DNA of 64,000 nt from Paraburkholderia bannensis (GCF_014200455.1 NZ_JACHBW010000016.1:1-64000), one strand, 5' to 3'; positions 27,378-34,977 are shown, counted from the first letter of the stretch. Numbers and translations: made by a program. The notes: a model not told the origin generated them from the sequence alone.

Positions 27378-27988
27378 CCGCGCGTCGCACGACGCCTGCG
27401 GTCGAGGCGCTCGATCTCCGCAAGGATCAACGCCCCGGCCTTGACGAGGTCGCGACGCCGCTCACCGAATTTCGGTTGCCAGCCGTCAGGCGTCAGCGCT
27501 TCGGATAGGGTTGCCCCATATCCGGTTTCTTCCGTAGGCCAGTCTCTGGCGCCTTCAGGCATCGCGTAGACGGCAGCGAATGCAGCGATCTCCCCGCACG
27601 CATGCGCGTCATCGTGCGACGCCGTCCAGCCCTTATCGCTCATCTGCCGTACCCGCTCCGCAAGCACATCGCGCGCTGCGTCGCTTATACCTGCAATCTT
27701 TGAGCTTTCCTCAATTCGGTATCCGTCGAAGCAGTGTGCAATGAACTCACTTAGCATGAACCGATCGGCGTTATTCGGTTCGCGGGAGTCGTTGTTTTCT
27801 CCGACGATCTCGAAGTTGTCGATGGCGGCGAGCGCATCTTTCGCGCTGAGCATTTTTGGTGTTTGCTTAGCGCTTTCCTGCGCTGCCTGCTCGGCGGCTG
27901 TGCCTGGGCAGTCTGGGCAAGCCTTTCTGGTGTGAACGAGATTGCAGCAGATGCGCGGAAAGTGTGATTCCGGTTTATTCGTGCTCAT
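27374..27988 (-). CDS. Phage protein with conserved RRDLVKAGALILAEIERLDR domain
   Basis: 204 residues. The C-terminal 95 carry a domain common in phages: AERVRQMSDKGWTASHDDAH, then a Trp-rich stretch and RRDLVKAGALILAEIERLDR. The N-terminal Cys cluster (CCNLVHTRKACPDC) may bind zinc. Role unknown. Last gene before the end of the leftward unit, overlapping ThiF's end by 4 bases. Confidence 0.65.
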   Translation of the reverse strand: MSTNKPESHFPRICCNLVHTRKACPDCPGTAAEQAAQESAKQTPKMLSAKDALAAIDNFEIVGENNDSREPNNADRFMLSEFIAHCFDGYRIEESSKIAGISDAARDVLAERVRQMSDKGWTASHDDAHACGEIAAFAAVYAMPEGARDWPTEETGYGATLSEALTPDGWQPKFGERRRDLVKAGALILAEIERLDRRRRATRG

Positions 27989-28737
27989 TTGGTGTTATCC
28001 ACAGGAAGGGGCCGCACATGGCCGGTCTTGAGATTGACGAACGCGCCGCACCAGCTGATGCGGCCACGCCGGAAAAGCTCCCAAAGGATCGCCAGTGCCG
28101 GCGTGACGATCGCCTGATTGATGAAAAGCTCTTGCCGCTCGAGCGCTTCGGCAAGGCCGCAACTTGGCGTGGTGTCCTCGGGCAGCGACGTGTCGACCAG
28201 CTCAGGCAGCACGTCGTATGGCCAGCGCAGCGCCGTGCTGCCTTCGACGCGCGCGGCGTTATCGCTGCTGCCCAGAATTACCTGCCCGTCGCTCGCGCGG
28301 TTGCCGAGGTCCATCACATAGCCGCCGGCGCGCTTGAGCCATGTCGCGAGCGACGCACGCGCTGCGATGCTGTCGACGCACAACACGGTGAGATCAAGGC
28401 CGCCGCGGATCATTTCATCCGGGCCCGCGTGCATAGCGCGCGCGTGCCAGTCGAGGCCGAAGAATGCGTTGAGCCGGTGCACGAGGACGACGCTCTTGTA
28501 CTGCCCGACGTCGGCCGGGCTGAACATCTGCCGGCCGATGTTGGATTCGCTCACCGTGTCGCCGTCGAATGCGGTCACGTGCAGGCCGGCGTGCCCGAGA
28601 TTGACGAGTGCATGATTTAGCCGGGCGAGGCCCGTGAGCATCTGTGAGCCGTTGCCACCGCAACCGACAAGCGCCACCCGCACGCGACCGTGCGCGCCGA
28701 GCAGTCGAGGTCCCGCGATATGGACTGCGGCGCTCAT
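27985..28737 (-). CDS. PRTRC ThiF, E1-like adenylyltransferase
   Basis: 250 residues, E1/ThiF superfamily, PRTRC branch. Rossmann loop GCGGNG (25-30), ATP motif DGDTVSESNIGRQ (58-70: D58, D60, N66, R69, Q70), D122 in CVDS, and candidate catalytic C193 in TPSCGLAEALERQELFINQ. No CxxC zinc pair is seen. By family knowledge such enzymes adenylate the C-terminus of a ubiquitin-like protein, here presumably the product at 31869-32264. Overlaps its upstream neighbour by 4 bp (ATGA). Cytoplasmic. Confidence 0.88.
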   Translation of the reverse strand: MSAAVHIAGPRLLGAHGRVRVALVGCGGNGSQMLTGLARLNHALVNLGHAGLHVTAFDGDTVSESNIGRQMFSPADVGQYKSVVLVHRLNAFFGLDWHARAMHAGPDEMIRGGLDLTVLCVDSIAARASLATWLKRAGGYVMDLGNRASDGQVILGSSDNAARVEGSTALRWPYDVLPELVDTSLPEDTTPSCGLAEALERQELFINQAIVTPALAILWELFRRGRISWCGAFVNLKTGHVRPLPVDNTK

Positions 28738-29102
28738 GCTGCGCCTCGCTTCGTCTTGCCAGCCCTTGCCGCACACTCGGTTACAGCGCGCCGAGCGGCG
28801 CGGCGACGCTGCTTGATCTCGTCGTCGTGGTTGCAGGTGAGGCCGATTTCGTCGAGAGCGCTATGACGAACGCCCTGGAAGCCGGCGCTGGCTGTTACGT
28901 GCGTGGCAAAGTGCAGCACGTCGATGCGCAGGCGCGCGCCAAGTTCGGCAGCATCGGAGTCGCGAACGAGCGGGTTAAAAAAGCGCCACTCGGGCGAGCC
29001 GCAGGCGCGCACGTGAATCGCTTCGATATCGCGAACGCGATATCGACGATGCTCGAAGTTGGCCGCCTCGGCGGCGAGTTCGATCATGCTCAGGACGTCC
29101 AT
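28734..29102 (-). CDS. Phage ABA-sandwich-like protein in the PRTRC operon
   Basis: 122 residues. FFNPLVRDSDAAELGARLRIDV resembles the phage ABA-sandwich signature (xNPLxxDxDAxxLxxxLxI, here given loosely). Basic C-terminus. Lies between PRTRC A and ThiF with tight spacing. Usually not counted as a PRTRC member, so may be a phage insertion into the cassette. Confidence 0.6.
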   Translation of the reverse strand: MDVLSMIELAAEAANFEHRRYRVRDIEAIHVRACGSPEWRFFNPLVRDSDAAELGARLRIDVLHFATHVTASAGFQGVRHSALDEIGLTCNHDDEIKQRRRAARRAVTECAARAGKTKRGAA

Positions 29103-29106
29103 CGCG

Positions 29107-29913
29107 TCAGGCCTCCTGCGGCTGCTTGAAGATTGCCGCCGCGGGCACCTTGAGGGGGATGAACATGCCGAGCACGCACAGACGGAAGGCGACGTCGGGT
29201 TCGCTGCCAGCGCCAAGGCCGCCAAATACGCCTGCGATCTTCACTTCGCCGGCGTCGTCTGCGTCATCGGTCGGGCTGAAGAAGGCCGCGCTGTCGCCGT
29301 GGCTGTGCAGGTCGATCGCGAGACTTTCGTGTTCGGCGAGGGCCGGGCGATCGAAGGTAATCGAGCCGGGTGTCGCCGAAGTGGCGGGCAGCGGGCGATA
29401 CTGCAACTTCTGCTTCTGCGCATCCCAGATGATCCAGGCTGCGTATTCGTTCGGCAGCGCGGCGCGCGCCTCGGCGGCGAACGCCTGGAGTTCCTGAAGG
29501 GCGCTGCCCAGGCGGCCAAACGCAAACTCGACCTTTTCTTCGACGGTGCCATACGGCGGGATCGGGCCGGTGCTCTTTGCGGTCGAGTCGCGCGTCCAGT
29601 CGAGGCGCTGGATGATGTGTGCCCACGGGCGACGCACTTCGACGAAGACACCTTCCGCCGTCATCAGGAAGCGATGGCCGATTTCCTGCAGCGCGACGAA
29701 CTTGGCGTGCTTCGGTACTGCGACGGTTGGCGCGCTGTCGAACAACGCAACGTCGAGCGGCAGCTGCTCGTCGTCCTCGGAAGCGGCGATCGCGCGCGGC
29801 TTGGCGCGGGCGATTTCCTCGGCGACGCCTTTCGAAAACTGGTCGAGGGCCGCGGCGATGTTTTGCAGTCCTGCCTGCGTAGCGTTCTGGAATGCGTTGA
29901 GAAGTTGTTCCAT
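29107..29913 (-). CDS. PRTRC system protein A, JAMM metalloprotease
   Basis: 268 residues. N-terminal about 130 residues are poorly conserved. The C-terminal JAB/JAMM domain has H203-S-H205 and D216, exactly the HxHx10D spacing, with Ser213 (SPTD) and a likely upstream Glu156 (LPNEYAAW). This is the zinc site of deubiquitinase-type JAMM proteases, so it could mature or remove the cassette's ubiquitin-like protein. ATG at 29913; a longer frame exists but no ribosome site supports it. Confidence 0.87.
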   Translation of the reverse strand: MEQLLNAFQNATQAGLQNIAAALDQFSKGVAEEIARAKPRAIAASEDDEQLPLDVALFDSAPTVAVPKHAKFVALQEIGHRFLMTAEGVFVEVRRPWAHIIQRLDWTRDSTAKSTGPIPPYGTVEEKVEFAFGRLGSALQELQAFAAEARAALPNEYAAWIIWDAQKQKLQYRPLPATSATPGSITFDRPALAEHESLAIDLHSHGDSAAFFSPTDDADDAGEVKIAGVFGGLGAGSEPDVAFRLCVLGMFIPLKVPAAAIFKQPQEA

Positions 29914-29918
29914 GTTCG

Positions 29919-30632
29919 TCAGTCCTTGGTCGAGATTTTTTTGACGACGTCGGCAAGCGTGCACTTTGCGTCGATCAGTTGATTGATAGGAAACGGTGCG
30001 CCGTCGAGCAGGTTTTTCCAAAGTCGCAAGGCGCCGCCGCGACCTTTGATCAGCTTGTCCGTATTCGTGTGCGTAAAGCGGCTTCGGAAAAACGCATCTT
30101 CGTAGGGCTTGATGCTTTCGCTGTCGATCGTGTCTGGCGTTGCGACATTGCCGACACAGATCTCGCCGCTTTCCCACACGTTGAAATACGGCGCGCGGTA
30201 GAGCGCCGTATGCGCGTCAGGGCGGGTGTTCTCGCGCAATGCGAATACGGACCATTTGCTGGGGGCGGCGATGAACACGAGCGGCGGATGCTGACAGTCG
30301 CCCGACGCATTCCCGAGTTCGCCCGAATGCTGGAACCAGACGCGGCGCGTGCATGCCGGCACCCACCACGCCAGTACGTTCGGGGCAACATAAACAACCC
30401 GCTCATGCACGAAGCCGCGATAGCTGGTGCGCTTCGCAGCCAGATCTGCGAACTCGGCGAGTGATTCGAGCGCGAGCGGTACACCCGGAAGCAATGCCGG
30501 GCGATCGTCGACGACGCGCACGTCATGCTGCGTTGCGTAGATGTCGCCGTTGCCGCGCGCGCGGTAGAAAAGCAAGGCGGCTTCGATCTCGAGCGTGTTG
30601 TCGGCCTCGCAGGCGATGATGACGTCGTTCAT
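29919..30632 (-). CDS. PRTRC system protein B, E2-like
   Basis: 237 residues. I recall this family being grouped with prokaryotic E2-like proteins. Supporting it here: HPPLVF (115-120) and YFNVWESGEICVGN (149-162), close to the E2 active-site pattern HPNV..xGxIC, with C159 as the candidate catalytic cysteine. Another conserved part is VVYVAPNVLAWWVPA. Cytoplasmic. Start overlaps PRTRC F's stop by 4 bp. Confidence 0.85.
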   Translation of the reverse strand: MNDVIIACEADNTLEIEAALLFYRARGNGDIYATQHDVRVVDDRPALLPGVPLALESLAEFADLAAKRTSYRGFVHERVVYVAPNVLAWWVPACTRRVWFQHSGELGNASGDCQHPPLVFIAAPSKWSVFALRENTRPDAHTALYRAPYFNVWESGEICVGNVATPDTIDSESIKPYEDAFFRSRFTHTNTDKLIKGRGGALRLWKNLLDGAPFPINQLIDAKCTLADVVKKISTKD

Positions 30633-31693
30633 GCGAACACCCTCACCAGCGTGCGGGGCTCGATGAAATCGCGCTCACCGAGCAACGTCAGCACGCGTTC
30701 GGCGGCGCGCGCCAGCAGCGCGGCCGACTGCATTTTCTGAAGCCATTCCTTCAGCGAGGCATGGCCGGACCCGTCCGTGAGCCGGATTGGTGTCACGCTC
30801 GCGGCCTCGATGTAGTCGCCTTCGTAGGCATAACGGGCGTAGTCGTCGATGATGCGCCCGGCCGAATCATTTTCGGTCCACCGGACAATCAGCGAGAAGT
30901 CGATCAGGTCGGCGTCGACGTGGCTGTCCGACAGATCGGGGAACGGCCCGCAAAACGTGAGTGCAGTCCACAGTTCGTCCATCGCGTCGACGATGTCGGA
31001 CGCGAACGGATTTCCCCGCGCGGCACGATTAATCTGGGCGCGATCGAGGACTCGTTCAGGATTGGCTGCCCAGTCTGGCATCGGCCCGAACAATTCTTTG
31101 TGGGTGATGAACTCGGAGCTTGTCAGCAGCTCCTCGCGCGTGCAGTCGTGCATCGCCAGCAATTCTTCAATGGCGTCCTCTTCGTTGCTGCAGCCGTGCC
31201 AATACGAGTATTGGCCCATGCCGATAATCGTGGCCGTGGTGCAGACCGATGGCAGCATGCCGAGTACGTCATACAGGGCGGCCAGAATGGTTTGTCCGAA
31301 GCCCGCGCGCAGTTTTTCCAGGTATTCAACGGCCGGGCCGATACACACGATCGCTGCGCTCACCGGGCCCTGGTTCGTGGTGATCAACGCCCATGCCTTC
31401 GGGTCTTTCTCGTCTTTGCGCCAACGAAAATTTTCCGAACTCGTGCTTTCTTCGAGCCGCAGGTTCCACTGAAACAGCGATAGCTGACCCGCGACGCCCT
31501 GCCATTCGCGAGTGAGTGCCTTCGTGCATAGCGACATCATCGACGACGGGCGACGCGCAACGTCGGCTGCGGTGATCATGCCGTCGTTGAGCATCGAAAG
31601 TGCCAGCGGGCGCAGGAACGAATCGGCCACTGGCACTGTGTAGTAGGCCGGGATGCCGTCTAGACTGGGTAGCGTGAGAGCCTGATTTGTCAT
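30629..31693 (-). CDS. PRTRC system protein F
   Basis: 354 residues, largest cassette member. Conserved-looking parts are MFSYWHG-like GQYSYWHGCSNEEDA, RWRKDEKDPKAW and FSLIVRWTENDSAGRIIDDYA. No catalytic motif or membrane helix visible; biochemical role unknown. Overlaps both neighbours by 4 bp. Confidence 0.8.
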   Translation of the reverse strand: MTNQALTLPSLDGIPAYYTVPVADSFLRPLALSMLNDGMITAADVARRPSSMMSLCTKALTREWQGVAGQLSLFQWNLRLEESTSSENFRWRKDEKDPKAWALITTNQGPVSAAIVCIGPAVEYLEKLRAGFGQTILAALYDVLGMLPSVCTTATIIGMGQYSYWHGCSNEEDAIEELLAMHDCTREELLTSSEFITHKELFGPMPDWAANPERVLDRAQINRAARGNPFASDIVDAMDELWTALTFCGPFPDLSDSHVDADLIDFSLIVRWTENDSAGRIIDDYARYAYEGDYIEAASVTPIRLTDGSGHASLKEWLQKMQSAALLARAAERVLTLLGERDFIEPRTLVRVFA

Positions 31694-31872
31694 GGCAATA
31701 CGGGCATCTGGTTGTGGGGGAGTTGCATGCGCATGCCACGCGCGCGCTGCGTTGCCAGCCGATGCAGCTTCGGTGCGCTGGCGTTACGCAACGCCTCGGG
31801 CTTGAGCGTGGTCGGGCCGCTGTCGCGGCGCGTTCCGCTCTCAAGTTCGGTGCGGAGCTGGTCGAGCGTCAT
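31690..31872 (-). CDS. Small protein between PRTRC F and C
   Basis: 60 residues, basic, starting MTLDQLRTELESGTRRDSG. Overlaps both neighbours by 4 bp (ATGA), which supports translation. Not recognised. Confidence 0.6.
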   Translation of the reverse strand: MTLDQLRTELESGTRRDSGPTTLKPEALRNASAPKLHRLATQRARGMRMQLPHNQMPVLP

Positions 31873-32264
31873 TGCGCCTGTCCGGTGTTGCGCGCGTGCA
31901 GGGCATTCACGAAAGCGAATTCTTCCTCCAGCAGCGGGCACACGTGGGCGCTTGCCTCTTGAGTGAGCTCGGTGAGATAGATGCGTAGTGGCCGGGAAAT
32001 CTCGACTCCAGCGGCAAGAATTTCGTGGGCCTGTACGAGCGTGTCGGCAACCCGATCGGCTTTTCCCTTCGTGCCAACGGCGCGGCGGAACGTGTACACG
32101 TGCCTGTTTCCTCTCACCTCAGGACCCTCGATTTCCGCATTAACGATCTCGGGATAGGTGTTCGCGTAGAAGTCGCGAACCTGTTGCAGCGTGAAGCTGG
32201 GCGCGGGGTCGGTCAGCCGGGCGCCGTTGTAGACGAATTCGCGCGCGAGGGTTTCGATTTGCAT
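31869..32264 (-). CDS. PRTRC system protein C, ubiquitin-like, with C-terminal extension
   Basis: 131 residues. The N-terminal 67 match PRTRC C, which I recall as a ubiquitin-like (beta-grasp) family: REFVYNGARLTDPAP, QVRDFYANTYPEI, AEIEGPEVRGNRHVYTFRRA then GTKG at 64-67. Members I recall end about there; this one continues for 64 residues of mostly helical sequence with LRIYLTELTQEASAH. Ribosome site AGGAGCG precedes the ATG. Probably the modifier of the cassette, with A, B and ThiF as its enzymes (inference). Confidence 0.85.
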   Translation of the reverse strand: MQIETLAREFVYNGARLTDPAPSFTLQQVRDFYANTYPEIVNAEIEGPEVRGNRHVYTFRRAVGTKGKADRVADTLVQAHEILAAGVEISRPLRIYLTELTQEASAHVCPLLEEEFAFVNALHARNTGQAQ

Positions 32265-32276
32265 GGTGTGCGCTCC

Positions 32277-32804
32277 TTAGAAAACGTCGAGGCCTTCAGA
32301 TTGCGCTTCGGATGCTGCGGGCAATTCCGGCTGCGATTCCTGCGACGGCTGTTCGGCGGTTGCAGGTGCGTTTGCGGCGGCGTCATCCGGATCGTCGATG
32401 CGCATCTGGCGTGGATCGACCTCGGGCGCTGCGGGGGCGGCATCCGTCGGCGCTGCAGGCTCAGCTTCCTGCTTTTCTGCTTTCGGTGCTCGATTGCCCT
32501 TTCGGCGCGCGCCGGCGGGCGCGGGGAGCGCTGCCGCGCCGCCAGTGTTGGCGGCGCTGGCCGCACGCGCCTGGTCGAGTACCGACGCGATGCTCGGCTC
32601 GTAGATCGCGACGGCGTCGGCGAATTCGGCATCGAGTTCGTCGGGCGTCGCAAGCAGCGAGAGCGGGTAGATCGTCTTTTCGCATTTGGCGTCGTCATTG
32701 GGGCGGGGCATTACGTTGACGCGCAGCTGATCGCCTTCGGCGGTGATAAGCAGCGTGAGTGTCGTGCGTTGCGCAAGCGGGTACAGCGATGCGAACAGGG
32801 ACAT
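32277..32804 (-). CDS. PRTRC system protein E
   Basis: 175 residues. The first 90 match PRTRC E (LYPLAQRTTLTLLITAEGDQLRVNVMPRP and ATPDELDAEFADAV); the rest is a long Ala/Pro/Glu-rich disordered tail. Function unknown. First PRTRC gene of the operon, 12 bp upstream of C. Confidence 0.82.
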   Translation of the reverse strand: MSLFASLYPLAQRTTLTLLITAEGDQLRVNVMPRPNDDAKCEKTIYPLSLLATPDELDAEFADAVAIYEPSIASVLDQARAASAANTGGAAALPAPAGARRKGNRAPKAEKQEAEPAAPTDAAPAAPEVDPRQMRIDDPDDAAANAPATAEQPSQESQPELPAASEAQSEGLDVF

Positions 32805-32860
32805 GGTCACCTCGTAGGGTTGGTGTGAAAAACAGGGTGAAGCGGTGCGCGGCGCGGCGC

Positions 32861-33067
32861 TCAGTCGTCGTAGTCGCCAGCTGCGCGCAGTTTTGAATCG
32901 GCACGCGCGGCGACGCGGCGCTGGTCGCGCAGTTCGCGCGCTCGTGCCGACGATTCGAGGGTGCGGACCACCTCTGGCTTGCGAATCGCGGCATCGAAAT
33001 CGCCGGTCATCCGCAGCAGTTGCCATTCGGCGCGCAGCAGATGCCGGGGCAGGTGGCCTTTTTCCAT
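32861..33067 (-). CDS. Small basic protein, left operon
   Basis: 68 residues, helical and charged (RHLLRAEWQLLRMTGDFDAAIRK...). Ends in GDYDD. In line with the operon, ribosome site GGATCG is weak. No family recognised. Confidence 0.5.
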   Translation of the reverse strand: MEKGHLPRHLLRAEWQLLRMTGDFDAAIRKPEVVRTLESSARARELRDQRRVAARADSKLRAAGDYDD

Positions 33068-33075
33068 TTCGATCC

Positions 33076-33213
33076 TTAGGCGGTGCGCACGTGGCGCGGC
33101 GGCGCGGATTCGGCGTCGAGCGCGACCTGCATCGCTGAAAACGACACAACCGTAATCGCAGCGATGATCCAGATCAGCCAGAGCGGCATCAGCTTTTGGC
33201 GATTCGCCGTCAT
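33076..33213 (-). CDS. Small single-pass membrane protein, left operon
   Basis: 45 residues: MTANRQKLM then hydrophobic PLWLIWIIAAITVVSFSAM, short basic/acidic tail. Start overlaps the next gene upstream by 4 bp. Unknown role. Confidence 0.5.
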   Translation of the reverse strand: MTANRQKLMPLWLIWIIAAITVVSFSAMQVALDAESAPPRHVRTA

Positions 33214-33410
33214 GCTGCCTCCGCCTGGTCTGCGCATCCGCGCGGGACGTGTGCACCGAAAAAACCGGTAACGGCTGCGATGAACAGGTGCGCGCGGGCG
33301 TTAATGTCGCCTTCATGTGCGTGCGTCGATGCGTAGGCAGACGCACTGGCGATGCGCTCTTCGATCGTCGATGGCGTGAGGCGCCGGTCGTTGATGTGGG
33401 TGAGTTGCAT
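33210..33410 (-). CDS. Small hypothetical protein, left operon
   Basis: 66 residues, ITIEERIASASAYASTHAHEGDINARAH-type helical sequence (key part TIEERIASASAYAS). Overlaps its downstream neighbour by 4 bp. Not recognised. Confidence 0.5.
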   Translation of the reverse strand: MQLTHINDRRLTPSTIEERIASASAYASTHAHEGDINARAHLFIAAVTGFFGAHVPRGCADQAEAA

Positions 33411-33413
33411 CGA

Positions 33414-33539
33414 CTAGTCCCAAATCAACGGGGCGATGCCCGACGCGAGAATCCAGAGGACGGCGAGCAGAACGAATGCGTACCAGTCGCGGTGGAACGG
33501 CCAGCCGTTTGCGAGTTTTTCGAGTTGTTCAAGGGTCAT
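33414..33539 (-). CDS. Small single-pass membrane protein, left operon
   Basis: 41 residues: MTLEQLEKLANGW then WYAFVLLAVLWILASGIAPL. A short membrane peptide between the 53- and 66-residue genes. Possible host-takeover or exclusion factor, but nothing proves it. Confidence 0.5.
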   Translation of the reverse strand: MTLEQLEKLANGWPFHRDWYAFVLLAVLWILASGIAPLIWD

Positions 33540-33541
33540 GA

Positions 33542-33703
33542 TCAACCCTCGATGCGTTCGACTTCGGTCACGCGTGCGCAGCCGGTAACCCGCATTGCGA
33601 GTTGAGCGGCGCTAACTGCGTCGTCTGCTTTGACTTGGACAAAAGGCGTGAGCGGACTCGGTTCGTCGCCCTTCATCAGATAGAAACAGCGGTAGCTGCG
33701 CAT
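33542..33703 (-). CDS. Small protein, first gene of the left operon
   Basis: 53 residues (MRSYRCFYLMKGDEPSPLTPF...). First after PL; GGAGTG lies before the ATG at 33703. A beta-strand/helix pattern (VQVKADDAVSAAQLAM) suggests a tiny ferredoxin-like fold, not further identified. Confidence 0.55.
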   Translation of the reverse strand: MRSYRCFYLMKGDEPSPLTPFVQVKADDAVSAAQLAMRVTGCARVTEVERIEG

Positions 33704-33712
33704 GTGACACTC

Positions 33713-33783
33713 CATGTGAGTGATTCGACAGGCGCAGAATACACAGCGTGTGAGTTTCTCGCAAGAGGAAAATGCTTGTGAGT
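33713..33783 (-). promoter_or_regulatory. PL promoter with OL-type operators
   Basis: On the minus strand TTGCGA (plus 33759-33764), 17-base spacer and TATTCT (plus 33736-33741). Repressor half-site TGTGAGT occurs at 33715-33721, 33749-33755 (inside the promoter spacer) and 33777-33783. Same motif as in the OR-like region across the repressor gene. Confidence 0.65.
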
Positions 33784-33805
33784 CGGCTTGTGTATCGTAG
33801 GGACG

Positions 33806-33835
33806 AAAAAAAGCCCCGCGATGCGGGGCTTTGTA
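33806..33835 (-). terminator. Terminator of the repressor gene
   Basis: AAGCCCCGC-ATC-GCGGGGCTT hairpin with seven T on the minus strand, ten bases beyond the repressor stop. Confidence 0.85.
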
Positions 33836-33844
33836 TGTGAATGT

Positions 33845-34552
33845 TTAGAGATCGAATCCGGCGTGCATTACGACGCCACAAATCACGTCGTCGTGTTGGA
33901 CCTTCATATATTGCTCGGGCCAGTTCGGATTTAGCGCTTCGAGATAAAGCTCTCCGTCGATCATGGATAACTTTTTAAAAGTCGCGGTGTTGCCGTTCCG
34001 TTTGGCGATGACGTACTTTCCGGGAACGGCATCTTCGTAAGGCCGAACGAAGAGGAGCATGCCGGGTGGGAAGGACGGCGAAACGCCCTGCGGCGCGGTC
34101 ATCGAAAGTCCGTCAACCCGTAACACGTATCCGTATTGGCCTAAGTCTATGTGGCACTGGTACTTTTTCGTGTCTTCCGCTGCTACAAAATTGTCTGCAA
34201 TTTCTGTCCACATCCCCGCTTGCACCCATGAAATCTCAGGGTACCAACGCGGCCGGAGGTCTGGGCCGGCCGCGAAGTTGTCACCCGTATGAAATTCATT
34301 GTAAGCGTCTGTGGGAATATTTGTATCGCTTTTGACGGGCAATTTTTGGGAGCCCGTAAGCAATTCATCCGTTGAGCATTTAAATATCGTGGCCAGGGCT
34401 TTCGCGCGGCTGTGCGGCGCACCACCACGACTCTTCCAATTCGTTGTGACGTTGGTGCCGACGCCTAACTGGTCGGCGAGCCACGCAGGCTTCTTGCCAA
34501 GACGATCAAGCTTCTCGGCAATGAGCTCCCACGGGATTTTTGCAGTTTCCAT
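33845..34552 (-). CDS. cI: CI-like lysogeny repressor (HTH + S24 autoprotease)
   Basis: 235 residues. N-terminal HTH (about 10-65: LADQLGVGTNVTTNWKSRG), linker, and a LexA/UmuD-type peptidase. Cleavage site A112-G113 (VQAG), nucleophile S150 (VDGLSMTAP) and general base K184 (VIAKRNG) are all there, so RecA-stimulated self-cleavage after DNA damage is expected. Flanked by operator arrays on both sides, as in lambda. Confidence 0.92.
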   Translation of the reverse strand: METAKIPWELIAEKLDRLGKKPAWLADQLGVGTNVTTNWKSRGGAPHSRAKALATIFKCSTDELLTGSQKLPVKSDTNIPTDAYNEFHTGDNFAAGPDLRPRWYPEISWVQAGMWTEIADNFVAAEDTKKYQCHIDLGQYGYVLRVDGLSMTAPQGVSPSFPPGMLLFVRPYEDAVPGKYVIAKRNGNTATFKKLSMIDGELYLEALNPNWPEQYMKVQHDDVICGVVMHAGFDL

Positions 34553-34571
34553 GATGAAAGGTTACCTGTTC

Positions 34572-34640
34572 ACTCACGCTTTGTGGCTCACAAAGCGGAC
34601 TCACATTTCATTTGCTGTGAACTCACATGGCGTGTATATT
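34572..34640. promoter_or_regulatory. OR-type operators with PR promoter
   Basis: ACTCACA/G half-sites at 34572, 34599 and 34621, palindromes TTTGTG-GCT-CACAAA (34580-34594) and TGTGA-AC-TCACA (34616-34627). The rightward promoter is TTGCTG (34613-34618), 16-base spacer, TATATT (34635-34640), overlapping the last operator. Confidence 0.65.
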
Positions 34641-34647
34641 TGCCGCC

Positions 34648-34977
34648 ATGAAGACCAAAACACCACATCCAGGAGCGCCGGCCCTACGGGCGGCCATCAA
34701 GAAAGCGGGCGGTCTGAAGCAGTTGGCGACGCTTATCGGCGGCAAGACGCAATCGCAGACAGTCGCTAATTGGATCAGCCGCGGAACGCCCATGGAGCGC
34801 TGCGCGTTGATACAGCGCCTGACGGGCGTTCGCTGCGAAGACCTACGTCCGGATCTTGACTGGACGGCGTTGCGTGACGCATTCCGCGATGACGATGCCG
34901 ATGTCATCGCATCAAGCGACGACGTTCAACCTCCGGACGGTGGGGTCCCGCCCGAAACGGGCGACACCAGTCGATGA
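34648..34977 (+). CDS. cro: Cro-like regulator (YdaS type)
   Basis: 109 residues. HTH of the YdaS/Cro group: GGLKQLATLIGGKTQSQTVANWISRG, then MERCALIQRLTGVRCEDLRPD. Acidic tail. The -10 box ends 8 bases before the ATG at 34648, so the message probably begins at or next to the start codon. An in-frame ATG at 34627 lies inside the operator and before the transcription start, so it is less likely. Confidence 0.83.
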   Translation: MKTKTPHPGAPALRAAIKKAGGLKQLATLIGGKTQSQTVANWISRGTPMERCALIQRLTGVRCEDLRPDLDWTALRDAFRDDDADVIASSDDVQPPDGGVPPETGDTSR

